NCBI GenBank assembly: GCA_947652115.1
Contig: OX393562.1
Span: 25,191,503-25,255,502 of the forward strand
Reading direction: 5' to 3'
DNA length: 64,000 nt
DNA from: Blastomussa wellsi
Lineage: Eukaryota > Cnidaria > Anthozoa > Scleractinia > Plerogyridae
A program made the position numbers and the translations under genes. Below the pieces are notes generated by a model, which worked only from the letters and a program-made list of their open reading frames with translations, searched no databases and was not told where the DNA came from. The stretch's first letter is position 1, and each line of letters opens with the position of its first letter. This document shows, one piece after another, positions 34,701-44,824 of this stretch.

Positions 34701-35959
34701 ATAAGAGAGTACCCCCCGGGACAGTTCGTAGTTTTCTGACATAGGTTTTCTTTGTTTTTCTTTTGCTTTCTTTTGTATGGCAATGATTGACACTAAGCTA
34801 CATTGTCTGTAACCTGCGATACAAAAAAGTGACATTGTAGAGCGCCTTTTAATCACAAAAACATTTCCCAGATATAACGTCTTTGTAAAAAGCCTGTGTT
34901 GTTTGAGTGATGATACCCCTATATTTTGACTTTTAACTTCTTACGATATAAAGCTGGGTCTCGTGAAACGCTACAAGTAAAGACACTATTGTAAATCTCT
35001 GATAAAACAAATATCGTCATTTGTCAGAAACGTCTCATAGGATTGGCTGGGAAAATTATATACAAACAATAGTAACAATGGACCTAGCTCTAAACCAGTA
35101 GAGCTTCGTGGTATCAAGAGGTTCCGAAGAGCGTCATGAAAACTGTCAGTGGCAAGCAGATCAATTGATTTATTTGTTTTAGTTTTGTACAATACTTTCG
35201 GGAGCTTTCAACCTCCTGCTTTCTTGATGAAGTAATACAGAGAAAACCATAACTTCACATTCGATAATATACGAGCTAGTCTTTACCCAATTCTCCTTAT
35301 TATTTATTAAATTTATTAGATTATTTTTCGTAGCAAAACCACTGTTAGACGCTAATGCGCACGAGCAGCCCATTATTCGTAGGCAGTTATTTACATTTCA
35401 CGTGGTAGTGTCTGGGCCAATGAAATAGAAGGAAAAATGAATCGAATGACAAGGGGAGCTATTATCCAACTGCGCTCCGTAACGGTAGAGTACAATAACG
35501 CCAAAAACGAGTACAAATATAACACGGTATTTGTGTTTTTGCTCCATTCGCCCGTGTTGGCTCGTCAAAATACTACTCAACAAAACGTCTAATAAGATAT
35601 ATATCTATTTATATATATGCTTTTGGTATTTGCCGTATAGTGTATAATATAGCCGTAAAATGATTTTTGTTAATTAGAGTATTCATAAAATCTTCCGCTA
35701 TTTTAGGTATCCCTGATGTTACTACCAGGACTAAAGGAGACAGTTGCCTAGTTACCTTCATGACAGTTTGCGAGCTTCTCCATGAAAGGTTTCTGGAACA
35801 GAAGAGAAGGAAAACTGGAAATAGATTTAGCACAGAAAAAAAATTGTTTCAAGTCTTAAAATACTGCAAACTGTACACCCCAAATTGCAGTTTCTGGTAC
35901 TAAACAGAAAACTACTTCAGGCCTCACATTGGAATCTGTCAAGATCGAAAGTTAAGAAG

Positions 35960-37039
35960 ATGGTTTTTATGAAGAACTTTTGCGAAGATGTGCGCGCGCC
36001 AATTCCTACCTCGGTGATGACGGCAGCCGTTTCCATGGTGCTTTGTCTTATTACCGTGCCAGGCAATATCCTTATTTGTATCGCCATTATAAAGGATCCG
36101 TACCGGGAATTATCTACCTCATTCAACTATTTTGTTCTTCAGTTGGCTCTGAGCGACGTCATCGTAGGTATCTTCACCGAACCTGCTTTTGTCGTGTGGC
36201 ATATTCGCGAGGCTCTTAACTATGGTGTCATGGAAACAATATGGATTGTCCACCTGACGTACTTCATCTCGTGCACGGCCTCACTCCTTAGTCTTTCAGC
36301 TCTTACGCTAGACAGACATCTAACAGTTGTTTCTATTAGAAGAAAGCTCTCCAATTGTTCTGTAGCTCGTATCTGCGGGATGATATGGCTGTTATCTCTG
36401 ACAATACCTCTTATTTACTTCGCCACGGGATTTTACCTGTTCGCGTTTCTGTTCGCCAACACTGCTGTTATCACAACGTTTGTAATCGTAACTTTTTCGT
36501 ATTGTCGAATTTATTTCAAACTAAGAATGCAGGTCTCCAGGTGGCGTTCATTTTGTCAAGACCGAGTTGCGTCAAAAGCTAGGGCCATGGAAAAGCAAGT
36601 AACAAGAGCATTCAACTTGATTTTAATATTTTTTATTTTGTGCTTGATTCCATCATGCATTATGATATACATTATCAACCTATGTGACAGGTGTGACTGC
36701 ATATTCATCCACTGGCTGCGAGATCTGCAGTTCCTTTTGACTTTGGTCAATTGCTCGATGAATCAGTTTTTATACGCCTGGAGAATGCCTATCTTCCGAA
36801 AAGCGATAGCTGCTATCCTTTGCGGTAAATCGGCGGTTGCGAGTCGTTGCCCAGTTCCACCATCTCCCATTAGAATAACAATATCGTGTAATCAGAGGGG
36901 CACAATAGAAGCACTAGACTTCGCATCCCCAACAAAGTACATGTGCATCACAGAGACCCCGGATGATGTAGGTGACAAGAATGACACTGATAACAATATG
37001 CAGCAACCTCAAAACGCCATACACACAACGAGTGTATAG
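35960..37039 (+). CDS. Class A GPCR, paralogue 4, single exon
   Basis: 359 residues from ATG 35960, chosen by alignment of MVFMKNFCED with MLFIKHLCEE of paralogue 3. Landmarks: PGN (N36), LALSD (D66), DRH (118-120) in place of DRY, CDRCDC in loop 3 (C242, C245, C247) and NQFLY (268-272). TM3 lacks the outer cysteine; the TM4-TM5 loop is ATGFYLF. It is closest to paralogue 3 by eye (LCD/FCD, HWLRDLQF, FNYFVLQLA). The C-tail is the longest of the four, with Thr/Asn/Asp-rich sequence. Intact and intronless; plasma-membrane G-protein signalling expected; ligand unknown. Confidence 0.9.
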   Translation: MVFMKNFCEDVRAPIPTSVMTAAVSMVLCLITVPGNILICIAIIKDPYRELSTSFNYFVLQLALSDVIVGIFTEPAFVVWHIREALNYGVMETIWIVHLTYFISCTASLLSLSALTLDRHLTVVSIRRKLSNCSVARICGMIWLLSLTIPLIYFATGFYLFAFLFANTAVITTFVIVTFSYCRIYFKLRMQVSRWRSFCQDRVASKARAMEKQVTRAFNLILIFFILCLIPSCIMIYIINLCDRCDCIFIHWLRDLQFLLTLVNCSMNQFLYAWRMPIFRKAIAAILCGKSAVASRCPVPPSPIRITISCNQRGTIEALDFASPTKYMCITETPDDVGDKNDTDNNMQQPQNAIHTTSV

Positions 37040-38015
37040 AGAGAATTATCTAACCCTACATGTTGTTTTTGTTTTGTTAAAGAAAATGTATTCATGGCAT
37101 ATTTAATTTGACAATTATCCTGCAAAATCGCGCACAATATCGCCTGATACTTCCAAAGTCGACGAGGCCGTAGGCCGAGTTGGCTTAAATCAGACGATAT
37201 TCCGCAAGATTGAGAAGGAAAATTGTTTTTTTCATCATCAGAGAGGAAAACTATGATCTATCTTTTAATATTCAATAAATTATCAACGAAGCGCATTTAA
37301 CAGCTGTAACATGCGGCGCTATGCGACATGTACACTTATTGACGAAATACCGAACGCAAAGTGCTAGAGCGTCTAGAATTCTAAATTTTCTTCAGGCAAC
37401 CTCGTCCGCAAGCGGCCCCATACCCCACTGGGGGCAATAAGGATTGATGATGATGATGATGATGATGAACCTCGACCTCATGGCACTTTTCTGAAAGCGC
37501 ACTGGAGATGTGGGTTGTTTTTTCGATGCTGCGCGGGGATGCCCGGCGCTGACTGGCGCTTTTAATTTTTGCATGCGTACGGCCCAGAAGCCAGCTTGAT
37601 TTTTACTTTTCATTGCCTCATATCAGTCAATTACGATAAACGAAACAAAGGGAAACAAAATTCAAACTGATTCAGTAAAAAATTTTAAACCAAAAATAAA
37701 ATTTAAGCCACAACATACACCCAATATCGTTTGTGTCTCTGGCACAAACTACATACATTTGATTGACCTTGAAATATTGAAATATACGGCGCATTCCGAA
37801 AATCGATGATTCTCGTCCTTACTTCGAGGGTTTTTCTCCGAGTTCTTAGGCTCTCCTCCCTCCACAAAAACACTTCCAAATTCCAATTCGATCTGGGATT
37901 CGAGGGCCACAGGTTTGTCAGACGCATGCATGACTGTAACGAAGCCAATTAACATTGTTATTATTATTATTATCATTACCATACGTATTATACTAAATCA
38001 AAACTTATCATTGAT
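37040..38015. other. Intergenic with (GAT)n and (TTA)n microsatellites
   Basis: A GAT run at 37444-37467 follows a CCCCACTGGGGGCAATAAG word, which looks like the 3' end of a retroelement. A TTATTATTATTATTATCATT run is at 37955-37977. No gene recognised. Confidence 0.5.
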
Positions 38016-38016
38016 G

Positions 38017-38018
38017 GG

Positions 38019-38060
<42 letters not shown>

Positions 38061-38266
38061 AAGACCGACAACAAGACGATGCCAAGCCTGAAGAAACTCA
38101 CCAAGGAGCTACGCCAGGAATCACGTTACCAGGCACCAGCCAATAGCGAAGCTCCATCTTTCTGTATATAAAGACACACGACGCACAATTCCTTGATTCG
38201 CTCCGACGAAGGGCTAACGCTCGAAACGTCAGCACTTGAATCTCTTTACGGTGGCCAATTGACCTT
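38017..38266 (+). mobile_element. Penelope-like terminal repeat with hammerhead-like motif
   Basis: From GGGGGTAAGTTTCTAAAGAA, through a GTGGTGCTGCGTCGGTGG word and a TATATAAAG box, to the motif at 38195-38242 and the CTTTACGGTGGCCAATTGAC tail. The longest copy of the family in the window. Its left part matches 14385-14418 (inverted) and 41408-41450. Confidence 0.6.
38195..38242 (+). ncRNA. Hammerhead-ribozyme-like motif (variant core)
   Basis: Stem I is formed by GATTC..GCT and AGC..GAATC, with a small internal loop. The core reads CCGACGA where a hammerhead has CUGANGA, so U4 is changed to C. Stem II is GGGC/GCTC with loop TAAC, followed by GAAAC and a GTC cleavage-site triplet. Architecture is convincing; activity is doubtful because of the core change. 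Confidence 0.45.
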
Positions 38267-38880
38267 ATCATTGATGATCGACTCCCTTTGTGGAAACACG
38301 TTGAAGAAATATTCAAGAAAGTCTCCTCGTCCTCTATCCTCGTCTACAAATTTACAGTGCCTTTATACCACAGCTTGATTACTACTATAACCCCGTTCAC
38401 GAAATTGCGTTATGATATGAGCTCGAGCCTTCTTCTGAAAAAAAAAACGCAAAAGGGAGAAGTTATCTAAACGTCGCCAGACACAAAAAGCATTAATGTT
38501 TAAAACAATCCACAAACTTGCCCCAGAGTACTTACAAGCAGCAATTATTGACTCCCCGCTGCGCTGAATACAAATTGAGAAACCCAGAAGGTAAACTTAC
38601 CCTGCCCAAGCAACACACAGGTTTATTAATTATTTAAAACGAAGTTTTAATTACACAGTGGGGCACTCATATGGAACAATCTACCCCGAGAAATGAGGGA
38701 TGCTGGCTCTATTGGTCACTTGGAAAGATCTTAAATCGAATCTCTGACATATCGGAGTCCCACACGGCAATCATGAAAAGCAGTGTTTAGGCTTTTTTTT
38801 AAATATTTTAGCTCAACTGATGATTTACCGTGTATAAATAAATCGATCGATTGATTGATTGTTTGATTGACCGATTGGGA
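38267..38880 (+). mobile_element. 5'-truncated LINE (CR1/L2-like) 3' end
   Basis: Degenerate reading of the C-terminal reverse-transcriptase region, colinear with 40980-41407 (shared AAACACGTTGAAGAAATAT, CCACAAACTTG, AGAGTACTTACAA and AAACTTACCCTGCC words). It ends with an AATAAAT and a GATTGATTGATTG tail at 38842-38880. Multiple stops and frameshifts. Confidence 0.65.
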
Positions 38881-39343
38881 ATTACCGACAGAGAGAAGTT
38901 AAAAGTGAAACAATGAATAAAATGACTCTTTCAGTTGCCCATTACATAGGAAAGAAAACCTACACTAGTAGTAAAACAACATTTAGATGTCAAACGATTT
39001 GTTGCATCGGTTTTGAAAACAATTTATTGATCCAGTCAAAATTATTCAGTTTGAAGTATCATGTTATTTTTCTTGGCGTCCTGTGAAATAACTGGTGCGT
39101 CCAGACTTTTCTAGTTTATGGGTGTACCATTCATAGCTAAGTGTTCGTCAAGTAAATAAACTATGTCTATGTCTTTCATTTTAATAATACCTTAACTCAT
39201 TCGTGTCCGATCCTATGTTTATGGGTCGTTTTAGACCCATAGGAAAAAAATTGACAACTTTTAAATTTGGATTTCGGTCATCCAAGATGGCCGACGCGTT
39301 AAAACAGACTGGACTACAAGAACCTCGGTAAGCATAAAATCTC

Positions 39344-39477
39344 TAGCCTGCAGTGCAGGCGTATTTTGGACGCGCGAGTGCACATTTTCGTATTAGGCTT
39401 AGTAGAAAAAATGGCCAAGCGTCCAAAATGGCGGCAACGAGCGTTCCGCTCCATAATAACGCCTGCACTACAGGCTA
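39344..39477. repeat. Hairpin repeat TAGCCTG...CAGGCTA
   Basis: TAGCCTGCAGTGCAGGCGTA is inverted as TAACGCCTGCACTACAGGCTA at the other end; the inner part has an inverted GCCAAGCGTCC-type segment. It lies across a motif-free ORF (39314-39718, minus), which I regard as chance. Confidence 0.6.
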
Positions 39478-40589
39478 TAAAATCTCCAATCAAGTGTGAT
39501 TCCACCACTTTCAAACTTAAACGCGTACGTAAAAAATTAATGGAAACTGTCATTGATTGATAGCATAACTGAATATCCGGTTTGACAAAACGTGTCTGAT
39601 CGATGAAGAATTGTGCATGACAGGAAAGAGTTAAAAGGTAAAATCCCTCCGAGTTAAAAACACAGCCTCCGATTATAAGCGAAAAAGGTGCCGTTTGAGA
39701 ACCAACCAAAGCAGTCACCCACCAAATCTAACGCATTGCTGTATTGTTCTACCTAGCAATTAAACTAATTTTTCATTCTTTAACACTTGCCCAATCAAAG
39801 GCAACTCATCTCCCAGCTAAAGTCATTCTCATGATCAACCCCAGGGTTCTTGTCTTTTACACATGACTGACCTGGGACGTGTCGCATGTAAACAATATAA
39901 CAAAGGCGTGGCAGATTAGGGCCCTTTAATCCTTGGGGTTATCAGTGTAAAAACGTACATTATCTCTGGACAAAGAAAAAAACACGATATCTACTACTTT
40001 GCATGTACATGTTAATTAAGTACCATGTATGAATCATTATGTATATTCAATCAGTATTTAAAACGATAAAATCCAAGATCATGAACATGATGATGTCAAG
40101 CAGTACAATGCTTCATCATTTTGCCAAATTTAATTTCAAAGTTTGATGAAGAGTTGGGAATATCACCTTATCACCATTCTCCACGTAATACCTTAAATTT
40201 ATAGACCTTGTGAAAAGACCTAACGATGATGAAGACAATTTCCGTAGAAGCCATTTTTTAGCTATTGCAACTGTTTAAACAAATCTCAGTCCAGCTACTC
40301 TGAAAATTATGAACTAGCCAAATAATAGAAGCACTTGTAGTTCTTGGCTAAGAAGCCAACACATTCATACTTGCAAATAGTCTAAATACTCTCAAGTGGT
40401 TTGAAATCGTATTTGCGAAATCGAAGTCAACTGTGTAATGTCAATGGTAATCTGTCAACTGCCCGTACAAGTACGCGGCATACTACGGTATCACGTTGGG
40501 AAGCTCAACAAACTTCGTAGGCTGCGTGGTACTTGTTACTACAGTAAATAAAGGAGTTCGATGTTCACGAAAGGGCCAATGTTTGTGTT

Positions 40590-40634
40590 AAATTTCCACA
40601 CGTTTCGGGCATTGGCCCTTCATCAGTGGAATGT
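40590..40634 (-). ncRNA. Hammerhead-ribozyme-like motif, intact core, altered cleavage site
   Basis: On the minus strand: ATTCCA, then CTGATGA (canonical core), A, stem II GGGC-CAAT-GCCC, GAAACGT, then G where a hammerhead requires A, C or U, then TGGAAAT. Stem I TTCCA/TGGAA pairs perfectly. The ACGT stem III is minimal and palindromic, as known for Penelope-type hammerheads that work as dimers. Confidence 0.6.
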
Positions 40635-40672
40635 TCGCCGTCCATTCCACTGACGTTCGCCATTTCACGGTG

Positions 40673-40730
40673 AACATTCCACTATGATGAACTGGGTCAA
40701 TGCCCGAAACGTCTGGAAATTTAACGCAAA
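40673..40730 (+). ncRNA. Hammerhead-ribozyme-like motif, damaged core, intact cleavage site
   Basis: Plus strand: ATTCCACTATGATGA (core interrupted by two extra bases), ACTGGGTCAATGCCC, GAAACGTC, TGGAAAT. Stem I and the GTC triplet are intact; the CUGAUGA box is not. Confidence 0.55.
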
Positions 40731-40771
40731 GGGCACTTTTATGAACATCGAACTCCTTTACTACGGCATCA

Positions 40772-41407
40772 ACTGTCTGCAGAACGCCTCTCCAAGAATG
40801 TTTGCAGATGACACCAAAAACTAAATTTAAATTAGAAATTAATCCTGAACTCAGTAACCTTTATCGCTGGCATAAAGAAAAAAAACTAAGCCTAAATCTA
40901 GCGAAGACTGAGTTTTTATAATAGGCGGCAAAGATTACAGGCAAAGATTATGGGCTGAGGGTGACGAAATTGATATTGAAATAGACGGGGCGAAAATCAA
41001 GAGAGTTGAGGACTTATCTCTCGAAACACGTTGAAGAAATATCCAGGAAACTCTCCTAATCTATAGGCGCTTTAAAGCGAGTACGCCCCTTTATATCTAT
41101 AACAAATTTACAGTGCCCTAATACAATCACACCCTGATTACTACTGTTGCCCCTTCAAAATTGTGCAATCAAATTATCACGAAATAACCTTATGACACGA
41201 GCTCGAGCCTTCTTTTGGAAAAATTCAAGTGAACTCAAAATTCAAGTTGAATTCAATTCAACGTCGTCAGTGGACACAAAAAACATTGATAATGTCTAAA
41301 ACAGTCCACAAACTTGGCCCAGAGTACTTACAACAATTATTGACTCCCCGCCGCGCTGAATACAATTTGAGAAAGCTAGAAGATAAACTTACCCTGCCTA
41401 AGAATAG
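40772..41407 (+). mobile_element. LINE reverse-transcriptase fragment
   Basis: A degraded reading contains PRMFADDTK (the FADD catalytic box of reverse transcriptase) near 40793-40820 and, after breaks, YRWHKEKKLSLNLAKTEFL near 40860-40917. The C-terminal region follows (AEYNLRKLEDKLTLPK, 41358-41405). Typical CR1/L2/jockey-type order. Several frameshifts and stops; the element is cut at 41407 by Penelope-like sequence. Confidence 0.65.
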
Positions 41408-41452
<45 letters not shown>

Positions 41453-41580
41453 GTATAACAATATAATTTGGTTTTATCAACTGGGTTGATAATGTCAATT
41501 GGCCACCGTAAAGAGATTTAAGTGCTGACGTTTCGAGCGTTAGCCCTTCGTCGAAGCGATTCGCGCGCACTGACCAGGTT
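41408..41580 (-). mobile_element. Penelope-like terminal fragment with hammerhead-like motif
   Basis: Starts GGGGGTAAGTTTCTAAAGAA at 41408 and runs through GTGGTGCTGCGTCGGTGG, TTTATCAACTGGGTTGAT and GTCAATTGGCCACCGTAAAG to the inverted motif at 41519-41562. On the minus strand the core is TCGACGA, again lacking the canonical U4. Fragment of the same family as 38017-38266. Confidence 0.55.
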
Positions 41581-44490
41581 TTTATAAACCTTTGGTTCAA
41601 AGGGCATTCTTGCGGCGTACTTTGTAAATTCCTTTTAACTACCCGTGCCACATTTCTGTCCTGAATGAACCTTCTCACACAATAAACAATTTGTTTCTGA
41701 AAAGGAAATTTATAAATGGGGTCTTTAAATCCAATCCGGGCCTTTTGCAGGACCATACAGCACTCATTTTGTAACAGGAAGAAGTATAAAAACTCCCATT
41801 AGAAAACGTCTCGATTTCAAACACCTCCGTTTTTTATTTAAAAAAAGCACAGCTGGTGTTCCTAGTGATGTTAAGAAAGGTAAATAATTATAGGGATATT
41901 GCATTTCATGGGTACAATTTTGTGTTTTCGAATTTATCGCAATTTAACAAGCACCTTTTCATGGGAGGATTGTGTTTCGGCGAGACAAATTTTAATCAGG
42001 TTCATATGCAGTGTACCGTTATTTTCTAGTAACATTACTTTGAACGTGTATTGAGTATTTGACAATACCATTAGTAACAATCCCAGTTGATAGATAGCCT
42101 CTGTTTGAACCCTCGAGGACTGTAAAAATTGCGTTCAATTTAGTAACATAATGATGCTTGATGACGCGCTTTAAAATTTGGTTGGGCAACCTGGGCGAGG
42201 TCAGCTCTCTGATGTGACCAACAAACTTTTCCCAAACAAAGGCGGTGAAAGCATGTAGGAAAATCGAGCTACTGTTCACATAAACCGAGGAGTGACGATA
42301 GAAAATAATCCCCGGGTGAGCTCGGATAAAGAAAACGAGTTAGTCGCATACAATAGACATTTTTCGCTTGGGCGTGTTTGTTTTCCCAATACAGACCACG
42401 TGACATTTTCTAGAGGATTGTTCTTTTGTCCATCCAAAAATTATTTGAAAATTTGAAAGCAAGAATTCTAATCACATGTTCTGATAACCATTTTTTTCGC
42501 GAAATTTTCTTACCTTTGTCAAGACCCCGATTGACTCATTTAATACTTTGTCAACCATGCAGCAGACGAGAACAAAGAAATTCACTAACGAAGATTTGAT
42601 TTCCTTGGTGTACCCCCCAACTAACATTAGTAACATGACAACCGAGTTCTACCATTAGAAAAACGGGTAACTTCAATCTTCGCTGCAAGAGGGGATTCAT
42701 CCTCTCTTGGTAGCTTTCAAGGATAAAGATGATCAACCGGCATTTGGCACTGTTTTAGAAATAGATTTAGTTGGATGCAACTGATGCACTTAGCTACAAA
42801 GAAAATTGCGGAGACAATACAGAACGGCGCACTGTCCTGAATTGGGACAAACATGGCCCAAATTTGGACAAAAACGTTAGAACCAACAAAAAGTGAGTAA
42901 CAGTGTAACTTTCCTCTTTACGGTGCTTGGGGACGATTCGTTTGGACATAAAAACAACTGTTCATTTCCAAAATGGGTGAACGCTGTCCAAGAGATATCT
43001 TTTAGCGTTCAAACAGGGTTTGCTGCGTTCCCTTCGGCTTCTTCGGCTGGGGCTGGTACGAAAAATCTTCTGCCTGGCTGGCTTGAGCTCGCTTCGTGTC
43101 TCGTGTTTCGCTACAAAGCCGGCGGACATCAGAAAAATTGTAGAGATATATTACTAGCCAGCATGGGGTTTAACGCTTTGGCTAAATTCCACAATAATTA
43201 TCATGCACCAATCTTATTGTCCTTATTCCACCTAAAGGGCTATACAAAACTGAGAAAAAGTTGATATCTTGAACGTCTTGGCTTCGAAAAACGTCGAAAA
43301 CAAGTTTTAAACCCCTGAGTATTGTGTTAGTTTCTTCAAAAAGGGAGAAATAGTACCCGTCACATAGATAACAAACATGTCACTCTTTTTCAAGGTGATA
43401 ATTGGAGAGTTATGTAAAATCAGCCAAGCCACTGTTAGAGTATTACCTTCCAAATACCTCTACAAATGTATTTAGCTGTTAAAATAGATCGCCTTTCGTC
43501 ACGAACTCGGAAAATGGTTTAATCCAGACAACCATTTCCTGTGGGAAAGAGTGAAGTGAAGAATTTTGCCGGAGGGAAGACGAGTACTGTGTCAATATCA
43601 GACATTTTTAGTCGGTTAATAAGTCGCGGGATACCATTAGACTTCAAAGAAGTTACAGCGACACATGTTAAGCGGCCCTATACTTAGCGGAAAAATATCT
43701 TTTTAGTAGAGGGTAGTTTAACATCCCGGAATTGATTTTGTATCATTACTGTAAATAATATATCCATTAGTAGCGGGACGCGGCCAGATAAAATGTCGCC
43801 AAAATTTAGGTACTATCGATGTCGACTGGAGATTTCTCCAATTCCCAATTTTTGGAGACTACTCCAGTAAAACGTATCGTTTGAACACAACGGTTGAATT
43901 TAAGTCAAAACAATATTTTTAATAGAAGGATCAAAGATGCAGAACATGGTTTGTGAATGAAGTAAGGTGTCTAAGCACGCTTGGCTTCGAGTTTTCAGTG
44001 ATAGTAATTCTTCAGTTGTTGGCTCTTTCTTTTGCCCAAGCACCTTTCTCAAAAACATGAAATTTCTTGGCCAAACCAATTTGTATTTCTCGCTGTTGTT
44101 GTTCTCGAATACCTGCCACTAAGTCATTTCAAACAGTGTCTTTATACATGCATGGTTCGGAGTCATAACATCGTACCATGGCTTCGTACGATGTTTTAGA
44201 ACGAGCTACAAATTGATTCGCCATCAGCAGCCAAGCTTTTCTTTAGACACGACCAATTAGGTACGTCGCCGGATTTGTGAAGGACGCACGCGAAATCATA
44301 ACATTTTATTTAATATTTGCCTCAATTCTCCATCATTACTATTTACACGATACACCCTTACTGTAAGAAAGCGATTAACTGAAAGAGATAACCTCAACTT
44401 TTTTCATCGCCTTATTATTTTTGTATCAATACGAGAAAACTCCGCGTGGTTTCCGTCACATCGTAAACAATATTTTGCTGTAAAAAGTTA
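41581..44490. other. Gene-poor stretch, no recognised gene
   Basis: The 123-codon frame at 42893-43264 has no ATG start or motif and is probably chance. No tRNA, hairpin element or conserved domain was seen in these 2.9 kb. Confidence 0.3.
44305..44310 (-). promoter_or_regulatory. Candidate polyadenylation signal of the SoxF gene
   Basis: AATAAA on the minus strand, about 515 bp beyond the SoxF stop codon. It would imply a 3' UTR overlapping the small plus-strand ORF at 44502-44765. Confidence 0.3.
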
Positions 44491-44501
44491 CTGATAATAG
44501 C

Positions 44502-44765
44502 ATGGCTCCATCAACGGCCTCCAAATACGTTGTTCACAAGTTCTCGAGCTACTCCGTGAATGAAAAAAGTGTTCCGAGCACACTTAGAGAACATTTTATC
44601 CACAACAAAATCATTTCAGACGAGCACAGGGAAAGTCATTTTAAACTCGTTAGTCACTCTGGGCCTTCTACTAATAATTATACATCAACTTCAGAAGTCC
44701 GACCACGAGAAACTAAATGTAAATTATGCTTAAATAATCACAATCCCAGGCCTTACGAAAACTGA
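44502..44765 (+). CDS. Small ORF of 87 residues, hypothetical
   Basis: ATG in context ATAGCATGG, 87 codons, stop at 44765, and an AATAAA about 27 bp later (44792-44797). The product has no signal peptide or membrane segment; near its C-terminus is CKLC. No family is recognised. It converges with the SoxF gene, whose stop is only 60 bp away on the other strand. The polyadenylation signal is the only support beyond openness. Confidence 0.25.
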   Translation: MAPSTASKYVVHKFSSYSVNEKSVPSTLREHFIHNKIISDEHRESHFKLVSHSGPSTNNYTSTSEVRPRETKCKLCLNNHNPRPYEN

Positions 44766-44824
44766 TCACTCTGTAAAATACTCAACAATCAATAAAAAGT
44801 CTATCGGCGAAAAACGTACGTATG

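Larger units (their letters stand above)
40546..40768. mobile_element. Inverted pair of Penelope-like termini (second family)
   Basis: Left and right arms share TAAAGGAGTTCGATGTTCA in inverted orientation. Each arm carries a hammerhead-like motif (40590-40634 minus, 40673-40730 plus). The centre is ATGTTCGCCGTCC-type sequence. It differs from the 14.2/28.9/38.2/41.5-kb family in the stem-II loop and termini. Confidence 0.55.

Noticed and set aside
39314..39718. 134-codon minus-strand frame
   Set aside because: Crosses a hairpin repeat, has no motif and no support as an exon.
42893..43264. 123-codon frame
   Set aside because: No ATG at its start, no domain, no splice context.
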